The notes beneath the pieces are model-generated. The model was not told the origin of the DNA. It ran no database searches and was given only the letters and a program-made list of their open reading frames with translations. Made by a program: the position numbers and the translations under genes. Positions 10,794 to 22,539 of a DNA stretch of 64,000 nucleotides are shown here, piece by piece. Each line of letters begins with the position of its first letter. The stretch's first letter is position 1. The stretch is from Bactrocera neohumeralis. Taxonomy: Eukaryota; Arthropoda; Insecta; Diptera; Tephritidae. The stretch spans positions 71,518,821 through 71,582,820 of the forward strand of contig NC_065920.1 in assembly GCF_024586455.1 (NCBI RefSeq), given 5' to 3'.

Positions 10794-11928
10794 TTAACAC
10801 TTTCGCTCCTACTGGGACAATATGTCCCACCTGTATTCGAAATGCTATACCTTTTTTTTATGAATGAAAACTTCTATCTGAAATGTCCCAATACAAGACT
10901 TGTTTGTGATAAAAATCCCTAAACATATATTAAAAATTTGCCGTTCGGCAGTACTGGTCAAGTTTGCCACAGCTGTTTGGAAATTTCGCTGATCTGGATT
11001 TTAGCCCTTCTGAGAGCAGCAAATGCCTTTGATTGACAAAGAAAATAGTACTGAAACAGGCGAAAATGGCAGTGATGCTGATCCCATTTTGAATCGGACG
11101 TCGAAGAGCGACCTGAAGACGACTAATTTCCGAAGAGGAAGAAGATCTATATGAAAATGCTGAAAATGAACCAGCTGTCGTTGCTACTTGAACTAATCTA
11201 ACGGAAGAGGTAAACTTTGAACCCAAATTTTAAATGCCTTTGGAAAGAGATCCGCCAGTTCTGGTAACTTTTCCTCGAGGAGCTACCGAGTTCAATGCTT
11301 CCATAAAGCTTTTTCCAAACAGTTTGTGCATTTTCATTGCACAGTGTACAATTCAGCGAATAAGAAAACTGAATAGAAAGAAAAACGCTAATAGGGCCCT
11401 AACGGATGGGCATGAAATATTAGTATTTCTAGGCGTAATAATTGTCATGTACTACAATCATATACATATATGCGAAATCGAAAGGAAACTCCGGAATTCG
11501 AGTCGCGACTAGTACGTGGGCAAAGTTAGTTCCAAATAAGCTGTGATGGTATAATGGCTACGTGCTGGATGGATTCCAAGGAAATACTAGTTGCTTCTAA
11601 CTGCCACAAACCAATAATATCCAACGTAGACAGAAAACAAAAGGATGGTAAAAAGAAAACATGTTGATTGTCCCTTAGCTATTGTGGACTACAAGCGTAC
11701 AGACCGATGGCCGATCAAAAAACAGCGGTATACGATCTAAATAGAAAGTCTCAGAGGTGGTGAAAGAAAGTGTTTTCCAAAGTTCTGATGCTTTCCACAG
11801 TAAATGCTTGGATTGTTCACAACGACCTCAATTGCAGAAATACACCGTTGATACAGTTCATATGAAAACTCTCCAGCTGTGAAAGTAATAGTAGTAAGTA
11901 TAAGAGAAAGAATTCTATTCCATTGGGG
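10794..11928 (+). mobile_element. piggyBac-like element fragment
   Basis: It starts at a TTAA, followed by CACTTTCGCTCC and the short palindrome TGGGACAATATGTCCCA, as expected for a piggyBac-type terminus. Inside, the frame at 11234-11512 has FPRGATEFNASIK and later HEILVFLGVIIVMYYNH, matching the transposase N-terminal domain. Further on, ILVASNCHKP, VDRKQKDGKKK and DLNRKSQRWWKKVF match the DDE_Tnp_1_7 C-terminal part. The middle catalytic region is missing and frames are broken. No right end was found before the LINE tail at 11930. Confidence 0.7.
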
Positions 11929-11929
11929 A

Positions 11930-12062
11930 GATCAGGTGGAGAAGGACCTGGCTGCACTTGGTGTCTGAAATTGGCACGCTGTTGTAAACTCGCTATAACC
12001 GCGTAACCGGTATCTACGCCAATAAATAAGACGAATGAAAATAAAGAGGTTTACTTACTCCA
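11930..12062 (+). mobile_element. LINE 3' tail at the edge of duplication copy B
   Basis: GATCAGGTGGAGAAGGACCT onward matches 2264-2345, the end of the LINE beside copy A. Only the tail is present here, so the duplication breakpoint lies in or next to LINE sequence. Confidence 0.7.
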
Positions 12063-12254
12063 TGGTTGGTTTCAAGTGAAAGGACTGCTAGTATTTAGTT
12101 AGACTAAGTTAATCTAAGTAAAACGTTTTCAGTAGCTATTAGGTAATATGCAAATATGCGAATAATATATAATATATTAATATAATATTTTGTAAAATTG
12201 TAAAATAGTTTAGCCAAATTGGTATATAAAGCTTATGTTCAAATGTTTGAATAT

Positions 12255-14014
12255 TCATTTATATTTCTCTGCGGCACCTAAACTTATGTGTAGACCCGAG
12301 GTTAGTTGTTGACTGATACCGACCACGTCATCTTTGTGGTGCACTTGCTGTGCTTTTACGCTCTTCTTGTGGCTCTCTTCTGCTTTCTTTTCTTCCAATG
12401 TATTCACTTCAACCTTCGCTACATCGTGCTCACTCAGCAGCTGGCTCAGTTGTGACTCAATTTCTTGCCAAGCAAAGTCTATATCACATTCCTTCGGTTC
12501 CATACCACAGACGGCAAAACGTAGAAAAGTCTTTCCTTGAAATATCGCCTGCACCATATAGATCTTTTTGTGATCTGTTAGACGCTTCAAAAGCTCGGTG
12601 GACAACTCATTTCCACCCTTCACTCTAAAACAGACCAGACCCATAGCACGTTTGGCGACTAGCTCGAAACGCGAATCGGCTAGTACATACTGCTCGAAAC
12701 GCTCGGCCAGGCGTATTCGAAGACGAATATATTCACGCAAACCTTCAGCGCCAAGAGTACGGAAAGTTACCCAAACTTTGAGTGCACGAAAACGACGACC
12801 CAACGGTATTTGCCAATGACGAAAATCTGGTATATCCGTTTGACCTTCGTATTTATGTTGCAAGTAGATGCGTTCCACGGTGAAACTCTCGACAATTTTA
12901 TGTGAGTCCCGCAACCACATAGCCGTACAGTCAAAATGTATAGGCATTGACTTGTGGAGATTGTAGTTCAGCGAATCGACGCGATCGAGTCCTTGCCGCA
13001 GATGCGCATACTCTTCCAATGCTAAAGCGCAGCCTGCGTAAGCAGCATCCACATGCAACCATATGTTATGCTCCTCACAGACGGTCGCCAGTGACTCAGT
13101 GTCATCATACGAGCAAGTACCTGTGGCACCCATTGTAGCAATGCAAACTGCAGGTATGAGTCCCTTTGCCAAGTCCTCGTTGACTGCTTTGGCTAACTGT
13201 GTGCCGTTAAATACCAGAGACTCATCGACGGCAACTAGACGTATCGGCAGTGTGCCCAAAATGCCCGCTTTTTCTATGCAACTATTACTCTGATCGCTAG
13301 AGTAGCCGACAAGGCGTGCGCGTATCTCACCCTCACTCAGCTCTGGTTGGGCAGCTTTCACGCGTCGCACTGCTTGTTCACGCGCCACCATCACAGCGAT
13401 CAGTACAGCCTCACTGGCTGAGCCTTGTATAATTCCGCCACCAGGTCCTTTGGTCGAGTGTAGGAAATGTGCTGGCAATTTGAAGAATTTCGCCAACCAG
13501 TCCATGACAACCACTTCCAACTCGGTGCAAGCGGGACTGCAGAGCTGAAAGGTAGTATGAGAGCCAATTCATGGGTAAAAAAAACAAGCTTTTGAAGAAA
13601 TATCTAACGAGTCTCGATGTTAAGTCTACTCACCCAATTAAATCCGATCACACTAAAGCCACTGGCTAGCATATCTCCCACAATGGATGGATACGAGCAA
13701 CCAGTTGCGTAAAATGCATGAAAGTTCGGTGATTGCCAATGAGTTAAGCCGGGTACGATGAGCTTACTAATATCTTGTAGAATTTCCTGCCATTGTTGTG
13801 GATTTTCTGGCAGCTCTTTGGGTAGCTGATTGACCAAATAGCCTGGCGCTACGGAAGGTAGAACATCGCTGTGAAAAGAAAATGTTTTTCGGTATATCTA
13901 CTTTGATTTTAGGTTATCCAATCTTTCTTCTTACTAATCGCGTATATTTTCATAATAATCGGCTATAAAGTCCACAGCAGCTTTACCGAATTCTCTAAAA
14001 GTGTCCGCGTCCAT
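12255..14014 (-). CDS. amd: amd-like aromatic aldehyde synthase, copy 2
   Basis: Exons are 14014-13935, 13868-13634 and 13544-12255, giving 534 residues. Introns of 66 and 89 bases lie at the same codon positions as in copy 1. The start is MDADTFREFGKAAVDF. The domain order is that of the PLP-dependent decarboxylase family: LTHWQSPNFHAFY, SPACTELEVVVMDW, GGIIQGSASEA, SSDQSNSCIEKAG (Asn at position 192), WLHVDAAYAG, NYNLHKS (PLP Lys), IYLQH and DFRHWQIPLGRRFRALKVW. NLHK and SPACTELE agree with amd as I recall it, so this copy looks the more conserved. Odd points: Ser follows the PLP lysine and Pro comes two residues later (KSMPIHF). A Lys- and Glu-rich tail of about 50 residues ends in LHISLGAAEKYK. 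Expected role: cytosolic production of 3,4-dihydroxyphenylacetaldehyde for cuticle. Activity is inferred. Confidence 0.9.
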
Positions 14015-14455
14015 ATTTAGTTGAAATTCTCCGAACTTATGATCATATAATTTAGTTATCCTGTGAAAAAAATATGGTAAGAATTTTGAGTATTTATTTT
14101 ATATACAAAAGCTCTACATAAACCTAGACTGCCTAAGAATGAGGAATGAAGAGAAATTAGAGAGCCAAAATAATCACTGGAAAAGCTCACTGCGCAAATT
14201 CTCCAACTACTTCTTTCCGTTCACCTATGCCTCGTCAGCATCTAGGCAGCGTAAAAGCCGCCACGAGTAGCCTAGGCATCGCAGTGATCCATTTTTCAGT
14301 GTTGCTTGAAGTAGCAATGAATTTCAAGATCTGTTGTTTGTTTGGATCTCTTCATATTAGGTTTTCAAATATTCGCCTTTTTGTCTTTTGAATTTCGCGG
14401 CTATGTATAAAGCGCTAAAGAGCTCGTATCTGGCAATACTATACATCTTTCAAAG
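14015..14455. other. Upstream flank of amd copy 2
   Basis: Non-coding. The first 140 bases match 4263-4420 upstream of copy 1, and the remainder matches 5400-5600. No clear TATA or initiator was identified. Confidence 0.5.
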
Positions 14456-15112
14456 GTCTTGATATAACCTACAGAACGACTTTTTGCATGAATAATTTGG
14501 ATATTGCGTTCAACAGTTATGGACGTGTAAACATGGAGTTCACTAACGCCGAAATTCGCGAAATTTTTTATTTTTCCTTCGTTAAAGGAAAATCCGCTAG
14601 AGAAACGTTCCGTGAGATTAATGGTGTTTTGATGAAACGGAAAGAACTCAACCCATTGCTGAAGTGGATGGTGACTGGCGACGAAAAATGGATCACATAC
14701 GACAATACAAGCGAAAAGTGTGTTTGGTGAGATTGGAAGGGAATCATCTTTTATGAGCTACAACAACTGGACTGCTTGAAGCAGGCGATCGACCAGATGC
14801 GTTCAGAATTGGCCAACAGGAGAACGCCAGACCATACACTTCGTTGATGACTCGTCAGAAGCTACAGGAACTCGGATGGGAGGTTTTATCGCATCCACCA
14901 TATAGCCCGAACATAGCGCCAAGTGATTATCACCTGTTCCTGTCCAGTGCGAACGCTCTTGTTGGTGTAAAGGGTGTAAAGTTGAACTCAAAAGAGGCTT
15001 GTGAAAAGTGGATGTCCGAGTTCTTCGCAAATAAGGAGGGGGCTTCTACGAGGGGGGTATTAGAACTAAATCCGATCACTGTAACACTTTTTATAAAGCA
15101 TTGAATGAAGAA
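14456..15112 (+). mobile_element. Internally deleted mariner element
   Basis: The transposase start MEFTNAEIREIF...KGKSARETFREINGVL is joined directly to KRKELNPLL and VTGDEKWITYDN, which holds the first catalytic Asp. The rest of the helix-turn-helix region is missing. A later frame at 14844-15104 has LQELGWEVLSHPPYS and APSDYHLF (third Asp). It inserted into copy B only: the flanking duplicate sequence resumes at about 15170. It is the same family as 23690-24812. Confidence 0.8.
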
Positions 15113-15999
15113 CAAAAAAGCGGAAGGGAGATATTTGCCAACCTAATACACCTTCTCTCCTGCGTCTTAAACTGTCCTTCGCAGCAATATCCATGGGCGC
15201 TGCTTTCGCACTTGAGATATGTGAATGACATTTTGAGAATCAATGGGTGTAACTTTCAAGATAAGATTTTACCATTTTCAGAATATTTTTATTTGTGCAC
15301 AAGGGTTCGAGTTTTCTCTTAGCAACTCTGAGATCGATAATTCAGTGATGACAGCATTTCAACCCTCTTAAAATAGGACTAACACATATTAACCGGATCA
15401 CATCGAAAGTTCCAATAGAAATTGTTACACGAACAACAGATTTCACTTTAACCCTTAATGATTTCGATTCACAATCGGCTTCTAATTTTATTATATATCG
15501 CCGATAATCATATTTTCGTTATATAAATTTGGAATATAATTTTAAGTCATCATAATACTCACTACTGGTTTAACTCTTTCACTTTTATACAATTTTTTAG
15601 TTTTCGAAATTTTTTTTTATAAAAACTTTTCCAAATGAAAGTTTACCAGAAAACGGTTTGTTGTGGCGCGGTGTTTATACTGTGCTCAGTTCATTTCTGT
15701 GACAGTCTTTTATACTTTCCGTAGTAAACTGTGTACGCCGTGGAATATTTATGAAATTTCACTTACAGTGATGGCTAATAAAGTGCGCTTGTAAAAAGTT
15801 AGGCGAAAATAGACGGAAGCAGAATTGCATAAAAATATTTCTTCAATAACTTTTTTTTTACTTTATCACAAGTTAATGCCCAATTTGATGATATTTTAGC
15901 GGAATTTTTAACTTTATCAAAAGCTTATGCCAAATTTGCTGATGTTTTAGCGGAAGGAAAGCGTGATGAGCTGAGTTGATTTAACCATGACTGTCCGGC
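15113..15999. other. Non-coding flank shared with copy A
   Basis: Aligns with about 5610-6380 (for example GCAGCAATATCCATGGG and GATTTCGATTCACAATCGGC). No gene is seen. Confidence 0.5.
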
Positions 16000-16740
16000 T
16001 GTCGCTATATACGCGAACTGGTCCATCTTTATTCATGTTGTTGATCTGAAATTTTGCACACGTATTTTTCTCCTCAAGAAGCAGCTCATTTGTCGGAAAC
16101 TTTTATATTTGTCGAGGTATCTTCACGAAATTTGGCACGGCTAAGTATCTAAAGCAGCGTTACAATCTCCTAAGAAATTGTTAAGATCGGAATACTATAT
16201 CATATAGCTGCCATACAAACTGAACGATCGAAATCAAAGCTTTGTATGAGAAACTTTAATATTTGTTGAGGTATCTTCATGAATAGGTGCCAACAGGTGC
16301 TACTTCGGACTGAGTAGGCAATTGAGAAGCAAAGTCCTCTCTCGACAAACAAAAACCAAACTCTATAAGTCACTCATAATTCCCGTCCTGCTGTATGGTG
16401 CAGAGTCTTGGACGATGTCAACAACGGATGAGTCGACGTTGCGAGTTTTCGAGAGAAAAGTTCTGCGAAAGATTTATGGTCCTTTGCGCGTTAGCCACGG
16501 CGAATACTGCATTCGATGGAACGATGAGCTGTACGAGATATACGACGACATCGACATAGTTCAGCGAATTAAAAGAATCTTCATGAAATTTAGCTGAGTT
16601 TATTATCTAAGGCAATGTAATAATAGCTGAGAAAATTGTTCAGATCGGACAGCTATACGCTATAGCTGCCATACAAAACGACCGAACAAAATAAATGTCG
16701 GTTATAGAAACTTTATTTTTTGTGGAGTGTGTTGCTGCTT
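16000..16740. repeat. 154-base repeat family block, split by a LINE piece
   Basis: The family signature TTTGTCGAGGTATCTTCA...AAATTTGGCA and AGCTGCCATACAAACTGA recurs with a spacing of about 150 bases. The LINE fragment at 16285-16600 interrupts it. The counterpart in copy A (6381-6665) lacks the LINE. Confidence 0.65.
16285..16600 (+). mobile_element. Non-LTR retrotransposon 3' fragment
   Basis: The frame 16322-16597 reads LYKSLIIPVLLYGAESWTMS, then VLRKIYGPLRV and RIRWNDELY-like text, the C-terminal part of the same LINE type as 1481-2345. It is truncated at both ends. Confidence 0.8.
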
Positions 16741-17985
16741 TGGTGAAATCGAAGTTAATGTACTTTCTTGTTTGTTTTCTATTTTCTCTAATTCTCCCAA
16801 ATTTTTGATGCTAATTTGTAAAAAAAACTAGGTAATATGGCTTCAGAGTGCCATTCTCAAGTAATTCTCAAGCTTTCGCATACAAAAAATGTCAAAAGAA
16901 ATATATTTCAATTTGAAAATTTATAAAAGAATTAGAAAAAAAATTTCAAAAAACTAAAAAAAAAATTTAATAAAATTAATTTATTAAAATTTAATTAAAA
17001 TTTGTTTTCTAAATTAATTTAAATTTTATTAATTTTTTTTTTAAATTTAATATTCTATTTAAAAATGTCAAAGTGGTGCGTTTATGTAAACGACTTCAAC
17101 TTCAGTTAACAAACTATTATTTTGTTTTGTCCCAATATGTCTCGCCGCCACTGTATCCCTTTACTAACGAACTGAAGATGATGAGCGCCACTATAGTTAT
17201 GCAATCTCGGTGATGCTGCAAAAGCGGCGAAGAGCGCAAAGCGAACTTTAATGATGGTCAGCACATGTATGCGCATTCACACACGTGGAGATGTATGTAG
17301 TCATATATGTGTATGTGGATATGTATTTAAGTGTATATGTGTGCATATACTTACATATGTGCAAACCTTCAACCTGATCTTCAAGCGCTAACTATACATC
17401 TCTTTTTACAGCTTGCCCAGCGGTGTTAGCTGATTGTCTTCAGATCTTTCATTGTTGTTTTTTTCTCAGTTTTCTGTTTTGGAATGTTTTGTTTGCTTTC
17501 GTTAAGCAAGTTTGCTTGCCATTCACAACAATGGATTACACTTTTCCACTAAGGTGTTAAATATATGCAAATAAGTCGGAAATATGCATTGACTTGACCA
17601 AGTAAATTACTTAGAAATGAAGAAATTAAAATGACAAAACACTATTAACTGCTTTCTTTGTCTATATGGTAACGTGCTCGAACGCTTGTCATATTATTGG
17701 CATGCCGAACCTGTTTTCGGTCATAAACTTGATGGCTAAGACAAAAGGTATATGGGAGCATTAATGCGTCGCGGTGAAAGTGTGAATAGAACATGCGGCA
17801 AAATATGAACTGAATGCAGTTTTGAAATTGCACTATTTTGTAAATATATTAGGGTGGGTCATATTGTCAAATGCAAAAAGTATTTGGTGTTTTTGTATAG
17901 AAAAATGATGAAGAGAAAATCTTCCTTAGAAATTTGGTTATAAAACGATCTCTTGTCAGTCGAAAATTTTATTTTTTTAGGCCGT
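16741..17985. other. AT-rich spacer shared with copy A
   Basis: Matches 6666-7500 with an extra block of about 190 bases at roughly 17610-17820 that A lacks. TG/TA microsatellite-like sequence lies at 17275-17360. No gene is seen. Confidence 0.5.
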
Positions 17986-19440
17986 AAGGAGGGTTACTTT
18001 ATGACAAGGTGTCCAAACTTGTTGCAGGTCAGTTTCTGCTATGTTTTCCAGCGTGCCAGGGTGCCGGGGTGCCTACGGGTTTGTTGCCAGCATCAATTTT
18101 TTTCGGTTTAGGGACTGGAAAATGCCTTCCGCATTAAAAAACATTACTCTAAACACTCGTCTTCAGTCGCATCGTTATATGCTATAGGGATGGCGGTTCT
18201 TCGACTTTACCCATTCTATGAAGGTTCTTCCTGAAATATCCGTGTTCGGATAGCAGCTGTGTTGTGTAGAAGTCGATCGTCCATCTACCGCAACTCTCAT
18301 TCTCCCATCTTTGTTGCCATGTTGTTTTTGTATCTTTCTTTCTTTGTTCTATTTCGCACTTGTTATTTTCGGATGTTTTCTTTAGTTCGCATAGCTTTTT
18401 TTTCGTATACCTGAATGTCAATTGGGGCATTACCGCTAATAACTAATATTGCAATTCCCACGACAGCCGGTTCTACGCACCGGAATTGACTCGGATTTCA
18501 TTCGACCAAGGGCTGTTCTTTCGGCGATCTAACCCCGTTTGGATCGGTAAGTGTTAATTTGTTAATATTGCATGATCTGACACTGTTCGGTCGGCTGATG
18601 CAACTTTGAGGATTGCGATGCATGCAGTCTGGTCAATACTTTACGCTTTTAGCACACCTGCCCAGATTTCTACTCTGTATAATAAGGCCCTGCTAGTGTT
18701 CAAACTTAGGACCTCTCTCTTTTCTTGGCTGGGCTGCTCTATGTTGGCCATTAGTCTGCTAAGTTGGGATGTAATTTTCGCAGTCTTTCCTGCGGCATGC
18801 TGGATTTGTAGCCAGAAAGTTAATCTATATTCTAGTCTTAGGCTTAGGTGCTTTACTACCTTTTCTGTCCTCAGTATATCTGTAGTCGTTTGCAGACTTA
18901 TATCGAGAGATATGTGCCTATTTGCTAATAGTATTAGGTCTGTGTTTTCTGTAGCGAGCTGTAGGTTGTGTGAGTCAAGCCATGCTTGTGCCTTTATGAT
19001 GACCTAATTTAGCTTTTACTGCACTTCTTCTATGTCTCGTGATCTGAGTACTGCTGCAATGTCGTCCGTGTAGCCAATTAAGTACGATTAGTCTGGCATT
19101 GCGAATTTCAGTATTGCGTCGCAGCTGATGTTCCACAAGTCTGGGCCTAGAATGGATCGTTGAACTGTTCCTGACATAATCGATATCTGTCGTGATCCCT
19201 CTATAGTTTGATACAGCAGTTCTCTATTACTAAGTTATCTCCGCACCACAGCTCTGGGTTAGGGATTCTAAGCCTTTTTTCGATGTTGTGAGTTGACCTA
19301 ACATGTCTAAAGTTGTTGTTTAGGGGAGGATCCTCCAGCTTTGTGGATAACCATTTCGAGTCTGGGCTTTGGTAGCCTTTCATAAAACTTTCCGCTGTGT
19401 CGAACATGCATAGTGAATTGAGGATATAAAGCATAATCGA
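17986..19440 (-). mobile_element. R1-type LINE fragment (reverse transcriptase), antisense
   Basis: The minus strand gives YLIGYTDDIAAV (the catalytic box, YADD changed to YTDD), then AWLDSHNLQLATENTDLILL, then RLEYRLTFWLQIQHAAGKTA, and further on a decayed WAGVLKA and ADRTVSD. This is a standard R1/LOA-clade order of palm, thumb and C-terminal region. The 133-codon plus-strand open frame at 18606-19007 is only the shadow of this antisense text. Stops and shifts show it is dead. The homologue is at 7500-8625. Confidence 0.8.
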
Positions 19441-19917
19441 AGAAGGCTCTGATGACCATCACGACGGAGGATTTTTTCAAGTGTTATGCTGACTGGAAAC
19501 TACGTTGGCGTAAGTATATCGCAGCGGGAGGGGATTACTTTGAACAAGATGAAATGGATACAATTCACCTTTCAATTTGATCACAGGCCATCAGTTTTTG
19601 ATATATCGAACTGATATTGCGCATACGTTCCTTTTACCGCGAAAACCTGTACCTTTATTTGAAACGCCGATATTGGATCACTATATCACATACATATAGC
19701 ATACAAAGTGACCGATCAAATTCAATTCTTTGTTTGGAAAGCTTTTTTATTCGACTAGATATCTTCAAGAAATTTGATGCGAACTATTTTCCAAACTAAT
19801 GCTAGCCAAAGCGCATATCACGGAAGCTTTTGGAGATATTGAATAAAACAAATCAAAAGTTCGATTTATAGGTGCCCATTTTCATTCATTGATACTGGCA
19901 TAGACCATAGACTTGAC
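19441..19917. repeat. End of duplication B and a decayed 154-base family remnant
   Basis: 19440-19500 still matches 8580-8630. From about 19610 to 19800 there are decayed family phrases (CATACAAAGTGACCGATCAAA, then a GATATCTTCAAGAAATTTG run). No gene is seen. Confidence 0.45.
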
Positions 19918-20481
19918 TTAGCGCCACAGGAAATAGTCAAACGGCGTCAAATTGAATGACCGAGACGGCCAATTGACTGAGCCATTTCGTGAGATAACAC
20001 GTTCACCAAACTTAGTTTTCAATAAATCGATTGTGACGATTCTAGTGGCCAAGCGAGCACTTCTTTGTCTCACTGGCACGGACACATTTTGTACTGGGCC
20101 TGTGGATTCAATCTTTTTCACCAGACTTTCAAAAGCTGAACTGACAGAACGATTATGACGACCAAAAATTGGACGTAGCGCTCTTAAAGTTGAGGCCACT
20201 GACTCCGAATTTCGGTAGTAAATTTTAATAATTTCGACTTCATCCAAAGTGCGATCATCATTGTTAAAAACGTACTTCACTTCAATGTTGCCTGCCACTA
20301 AGCATGGAAATTCATCGCTATCGCTAATAATTAGCACATTTTCGTCCAAACCTTCTTTGTCACTGTTGACATCAATATCGTATGGGAGCATTTGGATAAT
20401 ATTGATTTCGTCTGCATGCCGTCCAGGTTCATCGCTCCAGCTGTCTATTTCCGCCAGCGATTCCTTGCATGTCAAACACAT
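19918..20481 (-). mobile_element. Chimeric open frame: DUF4817-type transposase with large internal deletion
   Basis: One uninterrupted 187-codon frame. Residues 1-75 are acidic (YDIDVNSDKEGLDENVL) and may be a piggyBac-type N-terminus; that part is weak. Residues from about 76 onward are the start of a DUF4817 transposase (IYYRNSESVASTLRALRPIF, SVPVRQRSARLATR), joined in frame to its C-terminal third (LLKTKFGERVISRNG, PFDYFLWR). The middle, with the first catalytic Asp, is absent. It cannot be an active transposase, but the open frame is unusual beside its decayed relatives. Confidence 0.65.
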
Positions 20482-22440
20482 TCTTTGTCTATAGATTTGA
20501 TGACTTTTTATTTATTACAAACCTGAAACTTCGCAGAGCAATTTCTATGACCTATATTAAAAAAAAAATCGTACGTCGGGATCTATGAGCTTTTTGCTCA
20601 TAAGTAATAATTTAAAGAGAATCTTTCGCTAAACGACTTTACTTTACTTTACCTTACCGCACCTCTCATCGCATTCATCCAAAACAGGCAAGTCTTTTCG
20701 ACACATCCGATCTTGTTAATACTAATTAAAGCTTAAATTGTCACAAGCTATTTAAAATGTTCCCAACGCAACCACATGAGTTTCGCTGCCTAAAAGGCGC
20801 CAAGTACCAACAACACCACACACACATGCACATTTTGCCATAATCTGCTTAGAAACTCTTGTAACCTCACTTTGCAGCTGATTAGTTGGGCATTCTAAAT
20901 AATTCAATTAACGCGCTAACCCCAAACTAGTTCCACTTCGTCGCACACAATCCAATGAACGAGGCACACACACACAAAGCCATACAACCGAGCACAGCTC
21001 ATCCGCATACATGCCTGCAGTCTCGTGAGAATTTCGTGCATATATCACGCCATGCCGTCGGATGCCAACGCAGGTGTTCAGCTGCACAATGCGCCATTTG
21101 CTGGCTGTGAACTTAACACCTACCAGATATAAAACTTTGCACCAAATATGCATATGTATGGGTGTAAAATCCTGTGTACTGCGCTGGCACTTCGTTGGTT
21201 CAAATACTTTGGCCGTAACTTTTCTGACAACCAAACAAAGAAACTCAAAAATCAAACAGAAAAAATGCAAAGAGAAATTGTCGTCTTAGAAAGCAGAGCG
21301 CCGAAGAGCAGCTGCAGCTGCCGCATTTACGATTTTGCGAATTTTTCGGTAACTTTGTGCTGGTGGTGAGTGTAATCTTTGGCGGCAGGCCAAAAGGCAC
21401 ATGCCCACATACACACCGACTATACCGTTATTTATTAAATTATTTAAAAATGAATTTTAAGCCACTTAAGTTATTATGCAGGCAAGTGTTAGAGCAAATG
21501 CTGGGGCAAGTGTTGTAGCAAACGCCGGGACAGTGCCACTTAAATGCGCGTTGAAGCTTGCAACGGACACTAAAACTAATCGTGATAGTCTGCAGTCCTC
21601 TTTACCTACATATATTCATACCTACATGCTATTATATATATATCAACCTGAACAAAAATGACGCCGGCAGCCGCTTGCCGCTCAGCTGCAAACTCCCAAA
21701 TGCGCCATAAAATATGCTTTGCGTCAGCGCAACGCCATCTATTGTCTGCTCATTGTGCGGCATCTTCGATGCTGGCCTCCTTTTCAGCTCCCAGTCTGTC
21801 TGCCAGATGGCTACGTGTGCCCAGCAGGCGGCAATGAAACGTAACGGCGGCAATTGTTTATATATGTGGTATTAAAATTTCATTGGCTTTGCATACGTTA
21901 AGGCGTTGGCGCGCCAATTTACAGCAGCCATTGCTTCATTGTTCCAAACTTGATGCATACTGTGAGGCGTTCGAACGGTTGTAAATTTAATTCGCATTTG
22001 TGTTGACGTTATTGAAATCATTTAAGTGATAATAAAATTTAAGTGGCAATTTAATGCTGACGTTCCTTGTTTCTTCGTTGGAGGCGTCGATTGAAGGAAA
22101 GGCGCTGATATATTTTCGTTTGTGTTAGGTGTTTGAAGTTGCATGTTTATGCAGAAAATGTATTAATTTATGCAGGAAAATATTGCTGCATTTAATTAGG
22201 CAAATTAATTATCTTTGAAATTTATGACTGGAATTAAAGTAAATCTTTTATTGAGCAATTGCATAGAAATAGTTAATTTATGTGGCAATTAAATACATAT
22301 ATACTTTACTCCTTAAATTTTACGTTACAAACGACCTTTTCTTGAAAGATTTCTAGTTTACTTGTTTCTCTCACACTTCGCACCAAACAAAAAAAAATCC
22401 TATAAACGGCATTTTACTAAAATTAAAGTGATTTTTTTTT
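20482..22440. other. Unique spacer without recognised gene
   Basis: About 2 kb with less repeat character than the surroundings, including a GC-richer patch at 20900-21400 and 21650-21850. Several open frames of 60-120 codons exist on both strands, but none has family resemblance or plausible splice partners. It could be intergenic or intronic DNA of a gene outside the window. Confidence 0.4.
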
Positions 22441-22539
22441 AATATTCGATGAAGAAAATTACTTTAATTTTATACTTGGGATACCCTTGGAATAATTTTA
22501 AATGACTTCTTAGAAAAAGGAAGGACCAACAAGAGCGAA

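Larger units (their letters stand above)
11930..19500. repeat. Large tandem duplication, copy B
   Basis: Direct-orientation counterpart of 2265-8625. It is longer because it gained a mariner copy (14456-15112), a LINE piece (16285-16600) and other small segments. The amd gene in it is closer to the canonical family sequence than the one in copy A. Confidence 0.85.

Noticed and set aside
12334..13293. Several plus-strand open frames of 63-92 codons
   Set aside because: They lie entirely antisense to the large exon of amd copy 2; the same shadows occur over copy 1 at 2846-3541.
18606..19007. 133-codon plus-strand frame with hydrophobic text
   Set aside because: It is the antisense shadow of LINE reverse transcriptase readable on the minus strand.
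20908..21270. 120-codon minus-strand frame in the unique spacer
   Set aside because: No domain, no conserved motif, low-complexity end; not enough to call a gene.
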